A program made the translations under genes and the position numbers. From a virus, in IMG/VR virus record IMGVR_UViG_3300030522_000001, positions 1-44,608 of that record: a DNA stretch of 44,608 nt. One strand, 5' to 3'. Positions 8,743 to 18,400 of the stretch are shown in pieces. The stretch's first letter is position 1; each line of letters begins with the position of its first letter. Below the pieces are notes generated by a model, which had not been told where the DNA came from, did not search any database, and worked only from the letters and a program-made list of their open reading frames with translations.

Positions 8743-11028
8743 TCAGGACTTGGGCTTAGGCTTCGGCTTGTTCGCCTTCGCTGCCTTCATGTCCTGCTGG
8801 TGAGCAGACTTCATCTGCTGCACCGTCATCTGGGTCTGTTGATCTTTCAGCGTGTGCTGGCCGTCTTTGACGGTGTCAGCAACGTCACGCTTCTGGGTTT
8901 CCAACTGGTGCGCACCATCTTTCACAGCGTCGCCAACATCACGCTCAGTCTGCTCGTGGTGATGGATGCTCTCGGTGACTGCGTGTGTCGCGGTGAGCTG
9001 AGCCAGCTTGATCTTGAGCGTTGCGTTCTCAAGTTCCTTCGCCAGTAGCGCCCTGTCTGTGTCCAGCTTCTGCTGGGCCAGCGCGAGATCACCCTTGGCC
9101 GTATCCAGCTTCTGCTGAAGTGCGGCCTCAGAGGTTGCCACGTTGGCCTGTGCCAGCTGAGCGGATGCCTTCGCGCTGGCAGCTTTCGCCATTTGCTCTT
9201 GCAGTTCCTGCTGAGCGGCTTGCACGAGTTGACCGTGCTCCTGGACCTGCTGCTGCATCTGCTGGACCTGTCCCAGCGCTGCTTGCACTTCAGGCGGCAA
9301 GTTCTTGCCTTCAGTGAGCATCTTTTGGATCTGTGGCGGCAACAGAGCCTGTCGGCGTTCCGCGATCTCTTGCGCATACGGCAAGTCCATCGCCTTGTAG
9401 ACAAGATCGCCCGACGACATCATCAGCCCCTCATCCATACCGGCCATCTGCGTGTAAGCCTCTGCGGCCTCCATGCGACGCGTTGCATACGAAGGTCCAA
9501 CAGTGATCGCCGTATCGAATCGACCGCGGCTTAGATCGTTAATGATCTTTCCTGTCATCGGATCGCGTTTATTGACGGTCTCGTAACTCTCTTTGCCATC
9601 AGCGCCAAGAATGCGGATCGTGGTCTCGGTATCGATGACTTTGGGCACGAGATCCACCAGGATCTCCCAGGTGCGTTTGACGCCCTTGCCCATGTTGTCC
9701 GGATAGTTGTAGTTGGCAACGTCGCCCTGTGTCTTGCGTGCGTTGATCGCCTTTCCGGATGTCTCGTTTCCCTTGGCCCCTAGACTCGCGTCGTAGATGC
9801 CCGTTACGGCCTTGATGTCATCACTTGCAATCTGCATCTCTTGCACGAGTGCAGCTGGAATGTTTGGCCCACCCTGTCTAACCGGCGGTCCCGGTGCATT
9901 GGGATCCGGGTTATACAAGTTGAACGGATAGTTCTTCTTGTGCGCTTCCGCCAGATGGCCTTCGAGACCGGCAATCTGTTTGGGCGTCATCCACGGCTTG
10001 TCCTGCGGGGCGAGCGCTACTGTCTCGACCGCCGCAGTACGTGAATAGTTGTACGCGCGCTGAGGATCTTTTCCGGGACGCGTAATGCCATTCCAGTACG
10101 TCTTGCCATCAATGACAGCGTACTCGCCGTAGACCACGACCCATGGATGCTGAGAGCCAGCCCAATCGACCGGCCCTTCTAGAATCGCCGTGCCAGACAC
10201 GATGCACATCTTGATCGAGTGGCATCGCTGAATCCGCCGCTTGACTATCGTCACACCCTCAGGCGGCTTTACAGGTTGGTCGTCGTCATCTAACGCATCG
10301 ATGACCGAGCCATCGGACAGGAGCAGCAACTCCTTGTCGTAAGGCTCCTTGTACCAGTACTCGCCAATGCGAACCTTTTCGTCGTCTTCCCAGTCGTCAT
10401 CATCATCGAACTCGACATCGTCGAGATTGACTGCCTCGGCCTTGGGCCAACGCGTCTCGAATGAGGATTTGCTGATCTTGTCCGTGTACCACCAGTCTTC
10501 GGCATCGCGCTTCAGTAAATCCTTGGCTGAAGGGTCGCAATAGAGACAAAACGGATTGAGCAGCGGATCGATGTCAATGACCTGCGAGAATGAGTCCTCT
10601 GCATACTCGACCGTAACGCGCCAGGCACCCATGCCAGCGCCGACCTGATATTCCGCCGCGTAGTCAGTCACCGTGTCGAAGTCAGCATTGGCGACGATGT
10701 TCCGAATCGCGCCTTCCATGATGTCAGCGGTCTTAACATCTCCATCCTCAGCCGCGCGAACCTTGCCCATCGGGCGGTTCTCGCGCATCTGATTGATGAC
10801 GCTCTTGGCCGATACGTTGAGTTTGTTGAACTCATACATGGGCCGGTCCTGTCCACGCTCCTTCTTCGTCAGCTCATCCCACTGGCAACCTGGAACGCGG
10901 AGGAACTTCATGTCCTCAATGGCAAGCTGCCGATTCTGACGGTCAGCATCCATCATGACCTTGGCGCGCTTGCGGATTTTGACCAACAAATCCTTGTCGG
11001 CCTTCTTCTCCGCTCGTGTCTTTGCCAT
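8743..11028 (-). CDS. Portal protein, P22 gp1-like
   Basis: 761 aa, close to P22 portal (725). The N-terminal half has family blocks RQLAIEDMKFLRVPGCQWDE, PMYEFNKLNVSAKSVINQMR and WRVTVEYAEDSFSQVIDIDP. Residues about 580-750 are Gln/Ala/Lys-rich heptad repeats matching the long helical barrel that extends into the P22 head. An acidic patch lies near residue 205 (EFDDDDDWEDDEK). It forms the dodecameric DNA channel at one vertex. Its ATG overlaps the terminase stop by one base. Confidence 0.9.
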   Translation of the reverse strand: MAKTRAEKKADKDLLVKIRKRAKVMMDADRQNRQLAIEDMKFLRVPGCQWDELTKKERGQDRPMYEFNKLNVSAKSVINQMRENRPMGKVRAAEDGDVKTADIMEGAIRNIVANADFDTVTDYAAEYQVGAGMGAWRVTVEYAEDSFSQVIDIDPLLNPFCLYCDPSAKDLLKRDAEDWWYTDKISKSSFETRWPKAEAVNLDDVEFDDDDDWEDDEKVRIGEYWYKEPYDKELLLLSDGSVIDALDDDDQPVKPPEGVTIVKRRIQRCHSIKMCIVSGTAILEGPVDWAGSQHPWVVVYGEYAVIDGKTYWNGITRPGKDPQRAYNYSRTAAVETVALAPQDKPWMTPKQIAGLEGHLAEAHKKNYPFNLYNPDPNAPGPPVRQGGPNIPAALVQEMQIASDDIKAVTGIYDASLGAKGNETSGKAINARKTQGDVANYNYPDNMGKGVKRTWEILVDLVPKVIDTETTIRILGADGKESYETVNKRDPMTGKIINDLSRGRFDTAITVGPSYATRRMEAAEAYTQMAGMDEGLMMSSGDLVYKAMDLPYAQEIAERRQALLPPQIQKMLTEGKNLPPEVQAALGQVQQMQQQVQEHGQLVQAAQQELQEQMAKAASAKASAQLAQANVATSEAALQQKLDTAKGDLALAQQKLDTDRALLAKELENATLKIKLAQLTATHAVTESIHHHEQTERDVGDAVKDGAHQLETQKRDVADTVKDGQHTLKDQQTQMTVQQMKSAHQQDMKAAKANKPKPKPKS

Positions 11029-12278
11029 TAACCGCGCCTGAATGCCTTGTATGGGTCCACAACTGCGTGTGAGTCGTTACTCAATTGGTCCGCCACGATC
11101 GCGAGATAGCGCGTGCCATCCGAGCCGTTCGAGCTGTCATCGTGAAGCGGCGTTGACGCCTGCCCTTCTGTGTTCACGCGGCGTCGATATCGACCGAGCC
11201 GATTCACGAGCTCACACGCGTGCGTCTTGTCCACATAGAAGCGAGGGAATACCTCGCGTGTCTTACGAATGCCCTGCTCCAAGCCTATGTCCGGGACGAT
11301 CTCGACATCCCAGCCCAGCGCCCTGAACTGCTCCTCAGCGCTTGAGCCCGTGACGTGCTTGGCCTTGCCATCGTGAGGCAAATACAACTTGCCCCAGTTG
11401 AGCTTTAGGTCAGTGAGTTCCTGGTGATAGCTCGGGATGTAGCGCATCCGATCCTCGATGTACCGGATAACGCGAATCTCCGAGCCCAGGCGCTGCACCA
11501 GCAAGAGCGCCATGAAGTCGTTGAAGCCCAGGTCCGTAATGACGTGGACCTTGAGCATCGGGTCATACGGAACATTGCCAAGTCGCCCGCTGCTCTTGAG
11601 CTTTGAGACTTCGTGGTAATAGATCGCGCCTTCGACCGCCGGCCTGCACTCGCCCTCGTAGATGTGGGCGTAGTCATCAGGCGCTTCCCGCTTCATCTTC
11701 TCGCGAGCGGCATCCAGCACCGTGGAACGCCACGGGTTGTCCTGCCAATTCATCTTCGTGACGATGCTGTCAGGCGGCGGACTCAACACGAGGCGCTTGT
11801 ACGTCTCGTCCGTGTCCATGTCTGGGTTAAAGCTCACCCAAATCTCTGAGCCTGGCGCGCGTATCGTCGGCTCGAGCAAGTCCCAAGAGCGCTTGCTGAT
11901 GGTCTGAGCTTCCTCGACCCAGCAGATCGTCGTGCCTTCGAATGACTTGATCGACGTTGCGGTCTGACCACTCAGCCCGTGGAAGCTAATCTGCGTGCCG
12001 TTCGCGCCACGGATGTAGTTCTGCTGTACTTCGTAGAAGTCTTCTAAGCCCAGCGCCGACACTAGGTCCTTGAGCAGCTGATGTACCGACTCGCTGATCG
12101 ACTTCTGGATCTCGCGCGTACACAGAATGCGCTCAGGCTTCGCTCTGCCTCGGATGAGCAGCATCCGAGCGATCGAGTGCGACTTGGATGAGTCGCGACC
12201 GCCATACAGGACCTTCCATCGTTTCGCAGGGACAAGGGTGTCGACTGCCTTTCTGGGCAGGTCAATTGCCAGCTGCAT
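11028..12278 (-). CDS. Terminase large subunit, PBSX/Terminase_3 type
   Basis: 416 aa. ATPase domain: a Walker-A variant YGGRDSSKSH at about 25-34 and Walker B with catalytic Glu TTICWVEEAQ at about 116-125, then VSFNPDMDTDETYKRL. Nuclease domain after residue 240: VITDLGFNDFMALLL carries the first acidic residues and HDDSSNGSDGTRYLA a later one. It packages DNA into the prohead using ATP and cuts the concatemer. It overlaps the small subunit by 17 bases. In this family headful (pac) packaging is common, which fits a circular, end-less assembly. Confidence 0.93.
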   Translation of the reverse strand: MQLAIDLPRKAVDTLVPAKRWKVLYGGRDSSKSHSIARMLLIRGRAKPERILCTREIQKSISESVHQLLKDLVSALGLEDFYEVQQNYIRGANGTQISFHGLSGQTATSIKSFEGTTICWVEEAQTISKRSWDLLEPTIRAPGSEIWVSFNPDMDTDETYKRLVLSPPPDSIVTKMNWQDNPWRSTVLDAAREKMKREAPDDYAHIYEGECRPAVEGAIYYHEVSKLKSSGRLGNVPYDPMLKVHVITDLGFNDFMALLLVQRLGSEIRVIRYIEDRMRYIPSYHQELTDLKLNWGKLYLPHDGKAKHVTGSSAEEQFRALGWDVEIVPDIGLEQGIRKTREVFPRFYVDKTHACELVNRLGRYRRRVNTEGQASTPLHDDSSNGSDGTRYLAIVADQLSNDSHAVVDPYKAFRRG

Positions 12279-12561
12279 CCACGGCTCGGATCAGGATCTC
12301 ATTGAGCGTCTTGATTGGCCCGCCTTCGCCGTCACCATCGACGCTCACAGACTGAGCAGGCTTCCCGTCGAGTCGATCGCCGAATTCCTTGAGCGCGCCC
12401 AGATCGCCCATTGCCACCAATGCAATGAGCTTGTCCGCTAACTCATCGATGGCATGAATTCGCTCATCCGCAGGCTTACGTCTCTCAAGAGCGCGCATGA
12501 TCGCGGCACGCCACACTTTGGCCCTTGCTGCGTTCTGATTGCCTACGGGAGCGCCAGCCAT
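12262..12561 (-). CDS. Terminase small subunit
   Basis: 99 aa with the opening MAGAPVGNQNAARAKVWRAA, a start widely seen in small terminase subunits, followed by helices suited to a DNA-binding ring (ALERRKPADERIHAIDELAD; GDLGALKEFGDRLDGKP). It recognises the packaging site and recruits the large subunit. The gene directly precedes and overlaps the large terminase gene, which makes the assignment firm despite the short length. Confidence 0.85.
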   Translation of the reverse strand: MAGAPVGNQNAARAKVWRAAIMRALERRKPADERIHAIDELADKLIALVAMGDLGALKEFGDRLDGKPAQSVSVDGDGEGGPIKTLNEILIRAVDAAGN

Positions 12562-12589
12562 TTTGATTCAATACAACCGTTTGATTTTT

Positions 12590-12922
12590 CTAAACGTTGG
12601 TAATGCCGGCGAGGTTACGCACCCAGTACTCGAACTCATCGACGTGCTGAGTCGTCTCGCCAGGGTTTGCCTGCACTGTGACCACGCGCTTCTCGAAGCG
12701 TCGATTGCGCGGCGTGCGCTCGTAGATGTCGTTGTCCGAGGCTGCGACCTCGATGTCGATCGATGCAGCCGGCGTAAGCGCGGTCCAGTCACGCACGAGT
12801 CTGTCGTTGCTGAGGTCGCGAATCAGATAGCGCAAGGCGTTGGGCGCGGCTGGGTCGTTGAACTGGTTGTAGAAGTCAACCTCCAGCGTGAACGTGCTGG
12901 ATTCGTTCACGTACTCGGTCAT
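12590..12922 (-). CDS. Structural protein of unknown role, 110 aa
   Basis: A beta-rich, acidic protein (VNESSTFTLEVDFYNQF; VEVAASDND-type strand pairs; ending in VDEFEYWVRNLAGITNV). It resembles small Ig-like or head-tail adaptor proteins only in strand pattern. It is the last of five small late genes between the fibre genes and terminase. It is followed by 28 bases without a gene and then the terminase small subunit. The function is unknown. Confidence 0.55.
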   Translation of the reverse strand: MTEYVNESSTFTLEVDFYNQFNDPAAPNALRYLIRDLSNDRLVRDWTALTPAASIDIEVAASDNDIYERTPRNRRFEKRVVTVQANPGETTQHVDEFEYWVRNLAGITNV

Positions 12923-13303
12923 TTAGGCGGCCGCTAACGTGATCGTTGCAGTCAATTGCCACGACTGGGCACTCGTCTTAGTCCCTAAGGACTCGACCTT
13001 TCTCGTGACCATCGTTCCGCCCGAGCTCGCGTTGAAACTGCCCCATTCGTTCCAGGCGAAGTTCGCCTCGGATGTGCCGAACAGGCTGCGCAAGGTCAGT
13101 GCGCCCGATGTACGAGTCGGATAGCTCGCCTCCATCGCCTTGCGCGTTTTGTTGCTCGCCGCCTGCAGATCGGTATGCGCGGCGGAAAAGGCCGTGCTGC
13201 TGTCACCCACGCCGAGATGGGCATTCGATGAGTTGAGGAACGTCGCGCTATCGTTCATCAGGCATTGGGCCGCAAGCACCGCGCCGGCATTGGTAAGGGC
13301 CAC
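12923..13303 (-). CDS. Conserved phage structural protein, 126 aa
   Basis: The C-terminal half contains LFGTSEANFAWNEWGSFNAS, then an MVTRKVESLGTKTSAQSW stretch, recurrent in small virion proteins near tail-fibre genes of several podoviruses and siphoviruses. It is mostly beta-strand with a Thr/Ala-rich end. The stop abuts the start of the 110-aa gene (no gap), so the two are likely coupled. A virion or fibre-assembly role is inferred from context. Confidence 0.6.
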   Translation of the reverse strand: MALTNAGAVLAAQCLMNDSATFLNSSNAHLGVGDSSTAFSAAHTDLQAASNKTRKAMEASYPTRTSGALTLRSLFGTSEANFAWNEWGSFNASSGGTMVTRKVESLGTKTSAQSWQLTATITLAAA

Positions 13304-13304
13304 T

Positions 13305-13568
13305 TCAGTTCACTCCTTCACGGGTTACGGTTTCGACCGGCGGTTGACTTTGGTCATCGCCGTTACGCTTCTCGATTTCTATCTTCCAAAGCACTTTGAT
13401 GCTCAAGCGCTCGGCATCCTTTGCATCGGCCAACGGATGGATTTGATACTTGGCCTGCAACACGATGTCCGGCTCGATAGCCGCCACCGCTTGCTGGGCT
13501 TCTTGCATTGATAGGAACGGCGACTCCATGGGAGTCTTGTCGGGCTTGAGCACGACGTAAAACATCAA
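13305..13568 (-). CDS. Small unknown late protein, 87 aa
   Basis: A mixed alpha/beta protein with MMFYVVLKPDKTPMESPFLS at the N-terminus and a charged tail (EKRNGDDQSQPPVETVTREG). It has no signal or membrane segment. It overlaps the preceding repeat-protein gene by 4 bases (ATGA) and ends two bases before the next start. No family is recognised. Confidence 0.55.
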   Translation of the reverse strand: MMFYVVLKPDKTPMESPFLSMQEAQQAVAAIEPDIVLQAKYQIHPLADAKDAERLSIKVLWKIEIEKRNGDDQSQPPVETVTREGVN

Positions 13569-14272
13569 CGCCTCTTGATCGTCATGCGTGGCTTACGCAT
13601 TTGGAACTTCATGTACTTGATGCGGCGGACCTCGGCGACGAATGCCAGGTCGCTCACCGTCAACAGAGCCGTATCACTCGCGCTGCGTTCCACGATGCCG
13701 GCGAAGATCTCCAGCAACACCGTGTCATCCGCGCTCAGGCTCGCGGTGTCAGTGACGTCCTTGCTTTCGGCGCTGATCGCGACCGATGACGTATCGGTCG
13801 CTGTGAGCGTGGCCGTGTCAGAGACATCGACCGAGACACCCACCGTTGATGTCTCAGAGGCACTGAGCGATGCGGTGTCACTGGCGGTCTTGAGCGTGAC
13901 GCCGCTGATCTGCAGGGCGATCGTTTCGCCGGCCGACAGAGTCGCTGTATCGGTCGCATCGATCCGATTGAACAGCTGCGAGACATCAGACGCCGAGAGG
14001 CGCGCTGTGTCGGTCGTCGCAATCTCGTTGCGGTCGATCGGCTCTTCGGTGGCCGAGAGGCTCGCGGTGTCCGAGACCGTAATCGCCGCGGTCGTCGCGA
14101 CTGTCTTTGTGAACGACCCGTAGCGTCGACCCGGGATGCCACCTGGTCGAAACTGGGTAAAGGTTACGGTGTACGGCCGAGTAACGCTGCCTGGGGCGGT
14201 GTCACGCCACGAGATTCTTCCCGGCGTACCTCGCGGGGTAAGCGCAGATCTCGCGGTGGCAAGCGACGCCAT
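13565..14272 (-). CDS. Seven-repeat S/TDTA.LSA structural protein, 235 aa
   Basis: Residues 67-208 contain seven copies of a ten-residue unit (S/T)DTA-x-L(S/T)(A/V)-x-(E/D) at about 67, 87, 107, 131, 151, 174 and 199, spaced 20-25 residues apart. Between them are hydrophobic strand-like stretches. Before the array is an uncharged beta domain; after it the C-terminal 25 residues are strongly basic (MKFQMRKPRMTIKRR). The periodic acidic Asp/Glu at fixed positions suggest repeating beta-hairpins or a metal-stabilised rod. It is probably a virion fibre or spacer; no family name is claimed. Confidence 0.68.
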   Translation of the reverse strand: MASLATARSALTPRGTPGRISWRDTAPGSVTRPYTVTFTQFRPGGIPGRRYGSFTKTVATTAAITVSDTASLSATEEPIDRNEIATTDTARLSASDVSQLFNRIDATDTATLSAGETIALQISGVTLKTASDTASLSASETSTVGVSVDVSDTATLTATDTSSVAISAESKDVTDTASLSADDTVLLEIFAGIVERSASDTALLTVSDLAFVAEVRRIKYMKFQMRKPRMTIKRR

Positions 14273-14273
14273 G

Positions 14274-14924
14274 TCACAGGATCACGAATTGAACGCCGTT
14301 CGCTGGTGCAGACGTCAATGCCGAGACGGTGAAATGCCCACGGCCGCTTGCCAACGCGTAATCAGTGATGACCGTCGCCTGCTGAGCCAGTGTGCCACTA
14401 CCGAAGATGAGCACGCGACCGATCCAATGATCTGCGGCCGCGGTGGTGATGTCGGCCGTCTCGAACTCTGTCGTGGTCGGTGTGTGAGCCGCGTTCGTAA
14501 CCGTGGCGTAAGCAATGACGTTCACCGAGGCCGCGAACTTCTCGACATGCTCGTCCACACCATCGATCTGGCTCAGGTCGACCTCTACAAGATCGGTACC
14601 CAGCACCAGCGAGTCATAAATATTCGCCGGGACGATCTGATAGTCCTGGCGAATTGGCAACGCACCTGACTCCGACACGCTGACCACCAAGGTCCCGAGT
14701 GTGTTGGTGTCCGTGGTGTTGACCGGGCAGGTATACAAACCGTTGCTTCGGTGAGTGCAGCTGGTCGCCTCATTCTTCTGAGCGAGCGTGGTGCCGCCCT
14801 CTTTCCACAGCAGCACATCCGATTGCGAGATCGTCAGCGCGGTCTCGCTCGTGACGCCATCCGTACTGTCAAGGAATGGGCCTAGCAACAGCGTGGAAGC
14901 TGTTGACTGTTTGAGCAAACGCAT
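14274..14924 (-). CDS. Beta-rich tail-associated protein, 216 aa
   Basis: The opening MRLLKQSTASTLLLGPFLDS with TDGVTSETALTISQSDVLLW is a pattern known from virion proteins of diverse phages, where it begins an Ig-like or baseplate-type domain. The C-terminal part (residues about 150-216) is a second beta domain ending GRGHFTVSALTSAPANGVQF. It has no signal peptide. It sits between two other fibre-region genes, 9 bases after one and 1 base before the next. The exact place in the particle is unknown. Confidence 0.65.
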   Translation of the reverse strand: MRLLKQSTASTLLLGPFLDSTDGVTSETALTISQSDVLLWKEGGTTLAQKNEATSCTHRSNGLYTCPVNTTDTNTLGTLVVSVSESGALPIRQDYQIVPANIYDSLVLGTDLVEVDLSQIDGVDEHVEKFAASVNVIAYATVTNAAHTPTTTEFETADITTAAADHWIGRVLIFGSGTLAQQATVITDYALASGRGHFTVSALTSAPANGVQFVIL

Positions 14925-14933
14925 TCGCTATCC

Positions 14934-15470
14934 TCAGTTGTTCATCAACATCCGCAGGAATGCGGAACTGCGGGGTGCTTGCGTCGCCCCACTGGCCGTT
15001 TCGAGATAGAGGGAAATGTTCTCGGTGTTCTCAGCGTTGGCGAGGCCTGAAAGGCTCGCGCTTTGTGATGGCCACACGGTTCCATCGTTGAACCAGCCCT
15101 CATACAAATTCGCGTCAGCGGCAACAGTATCGGTTGCAATCTGCACCGTGTTTCCGCCACCGCTAATAGCTTCACAAAAGATCGTTAGCCAGTAGTCTCC
15201 GGCGGCAATGCTTGAGGCGATCGTGAACGTGCGCCACTGGCCCGTGGTGTCGGTGAAGCTCGTTACAACATCGGACATGTATGCAAGCGCGTTGGTGCCT
15301 GCGTCATACAGTGTCGCTCGTACGCCATTCGTCGCCGTGCCCTGTGATCGAAGGTACGCATGGATCGCTACCGCTGTTTCAGTTCCAGACAACGTGATCT
15401 TTCGACCGCGACGCCTGAATTCAATCTCAACCCAGGAGGCGCCTTGTGTGATCCGGCCGTAATTTGCCAT
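14934..15470 (-). CDS. Jelly-roll-like structural protein, 178 aa
   Basis: Strand-rich with aromatic-Gly turns (ASWVEIEFRRRGRKITLSGT; TGQWRTFTIASSIAAGDYWL; EGWFNDGTVWPSQ). The pattern is that of a carbohydrate-binding or jelly-roll module, such as fibre-associated lectin domains. Its start directly follows the stop of the 1033-aa fibre gene (no spacer), which suggests the two products are made together and may act in one fibre. The fold assignment is an inference. Confidence 0.55.
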   Translation of the reverse strand: MANYGRITQGASWVEIEFRRRGRKITLSGTETAVAIHAYLRSQGTATNGVRATLYDAGTNALAYMSDVVTSFTDTTGQWRTFTIASSIAAGDYWLTIFCEAISGGGNTVQIATDTVAADANLYEGWFNDGTVWPSQSASLSGLANAENTENISLYLETASGATQAPRSSAFLRMLMNN

Positions 15471-18400
15471 TTACGTCAAGAATCCTGGAGGCGGCCCAAT
15501 GCGAGCATCTTTGGCACGGTTCACGGAAACGATTGGATGAGAGACCATCAGAAAGTTGTTTGCATTCGCGGTGCTCGGGTTGTTCCAGAGGCCGCCGATG
15601 TATTCGATCCTGCTGCCGAACTGATAGCTAAAATCCCATGGCGCCTGTATGTCTCTGTGCGTCAGTGGGATTTCGAGATACCCGATGTACCCAGTGCGCG
15701 ACCAAACATCGAGGCGATTGCGTCCATCCGGATTGCCGCGGTTTCTCCGGTAATCCACCTCTTGCTCGATATAAAGCCACTCTTGGCCTACGCGAGGCGG
15801 ATCAGCAGCGTGATTAATTGTCGTGCCTAGGAAACACAACTTGTTCACGTCCAAACCGGAGTCTGGGAAGATTCCACTGACCGGCTGGTGATAACTCGCA
15901 ATCGTCGTGGCGGTCACTGAGAAGATTCGGCTACCGTTCCAGGTAGCCTCGAACCAACCCGCCCGGCCCAAGCTTGCATTCGGTGCACCGCCTTGCGTTT
16001 GTGCAGCCAGAACGCCAGTAATCTTCGCCGTTGCCGCAAGGTCGATGTATCTCGATCCCCATTGAATGACGACGCCAAGATTTGTTTGCGCAACGTTCTT
16101 TGCGCCGCTGTTCGATATATCCAAATCCCGCATGACGCAGGAGTAAGTGGTCTTGTTGCCGTTGTTGAGCTGGCTTGACGGCGGGACGATGCGAATTGCA
16201 TCGGTACCATCAAACGCTCCACCGACCACTCGTGTGACGGACGCGCCGTTGATGTCGTCAACGAGGGCTCCCCAATCCGAGCCGCTGATGTCCATGCGGA
16301 CCTTGCGGCCGTCTGTACCAGAAAGCTGCGCGGGGATGGCCGAGAAACCAACAGTTGCGTCTTGCCAGTTACCGGAAGGCAGCGAAGTGGTCGTCGCAGA
16401 TGCAGTAGCGCTTTGAGCGCTCGCATTGCCCCGCGCATCGAACGCCAGCACGCGATAAAAACGCGTTGTCCCCGCCGACAACGTCGTGTCGTCGTAGCTC
16501 GTCGTCCCGACCGAAAGATCACTGCCGATCTGCGTATACGTTCCGGTGCTCGTGGTCGACCGAAAGACTCGGTACCCAGCAAGTCCGGATCCACCGGGGT
16601 CCGTCGACGCATCCCAGGTGATGCGCAGTGTCGTCTGTGACAGCGGCGCGGCCTGAACATTCTGCGGAACAGTCGGCGAGATCAGGTCGGCGGCCGTGAC
16701 ATACAGGTGCTGCTCGTAGGCCCAGGCCTCGAGCCGTGTGTAACCAACGCGAGACAGGCCGTTCGAGAACGTGCCTGTCGTGTACGGCGTGTCGCGATCT
16801 GAGCCGGTCGGCAGCGGCGCATGCCAATGCACGCCAGGGTTCAACGGATCAACCACGACAACCGGTACCGACGATGTGCCACCAGATTCAGCCGTGGTGT
16901 TGACGAACTGATTCGTCTGCACAACGCCATCGACGGCATTGCGCATCTGGGTCATTACCAGCTGCAGCCGCGAATCACGGTAGGCGGGCGTTGCACCTAC
17001 GGTACGATCGAACAAATCGATGTAGGCGTGCCACTCCGCTGTCGTCGGACTCTGCGGGTTGGCGGCCCACAGCAATACGCCAGACAAGCCCGAGCCCCAG
17101 CTCGACGGGTACGCGTCCGCATGTATCGTCGCGGATACGCCATAGCTCGCCGGCCGCGACGTGAAGTACGCCGCCTGGTTCGCCGGCTGCGCCCAGCCAC
17201 GCTGGCAATTGCCGAACGCGTAGCCAGAACTGCCCGCGGGGTAAGTCCCTGTCACACTGATCGCAACCAGGTTGTCGCGATTGTTGGGACCTCTCAAGAA
17301 TCCGTTGGCAATGAAGTTGTGGTGATTCGCTTCCGAAGCACCGGCCGACAATATCTGGACCGAATTACCGTCTGCATTGATGCCTGTTGGACGGCCGTTG
17401 TTGTAGTTCAGGCAATTCGCGAACGTGAACGTGCGTGCGCTCACCATCGGCCCACGACCAGTGACGTGCGCCGTCAAGCATCGAAAATAGGTGATGCCAG
17501 CCGACTGATCTGGTGCAGTCGCGCCTCCGCCAAGATACGGACCAAAGCCGTGATCCTCGGTTGGCGGATCTTCTGGGTGGTCGATGACCGAGTCGTGCAG
17601 CGGTTCGTAGAATGCGCAGTCCACGAACGTGACTTCCATGTGCGCATCGTAGAAGCCCGCAATCTCATCAACCGATCGCTTCAACGAAGCGTTGTGGACA
17701 ACGATCTTCGAAGCAACACCGCCGCCGTAGCCCGAGCTCAAGCAGTCGCGAGCGCCGGCTGGCAGACTGGCCGATGCGACGTCTCCCATGTCGATGTAGG
17801 CGTGCCACATCACCACGTTCGAGGCGCCATTCATCGACACATTCGTGTTGCGAATGACGAATCCGGGTGCCGGTGCGAACTGACCGTAGTAAGTAACGTA
17901 CCCAGGACGCGGCGGTGTGCCCGTCTGCAACGGGATAGTGCGGCCAGTGCTCAGTGCGCCACTACAGGCCTGAATACCGACCTTCGGCGATGCCGAGTGG
18001 CGCCAGTAGTACTCCCACGTGCCGGAGTGAACATTCGCACCATGCCCGGTGATAGCGCTGCCTGTGTTTGAATCAGCCGGGCTAGTTATCAAAAACACCG
18101 TCGTCGCCGACGCGGCACCTAAGTGCCGACCGCTGCCACCCTCGGTGTTCATCCCATAGCCGCCCACACCTGGGCTCGTCGAGGCGTAAGGTGGAGCATG
18201 AAGCGGGAAAATCAGTCCCGTGCCCGGGTTCGCTGCCTGAGTCGTCGCACTGGCCGTCGTGCTCGGTGAGCTGACATTTGCATTGCCGTCAAATGCCACG
18301 ACCCGATAGAAATACGTCGTGCCCGCGGCAAGCCCGGAATCGTCGTAGCTCAGCGACGCAACCGAAAGATCCGATCCGATCTGCGCATAGGTGCCGCCGC

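Noticed and set aside
13575-14123. A 182-codon Val/Ser-rich plus-strand frame
   Set aside because: Antisense of the seven-repeat gene; its apparent repeats are only the mirror of that array.
16821-18071. A 416-codon open frame opposite the 1033-aa fibre gene
   Set aside because: Arg/Val-rich antisense of a strongly supported FN3 protein, without a ribosome site or recognisable domain; a product of high GC at third positions.
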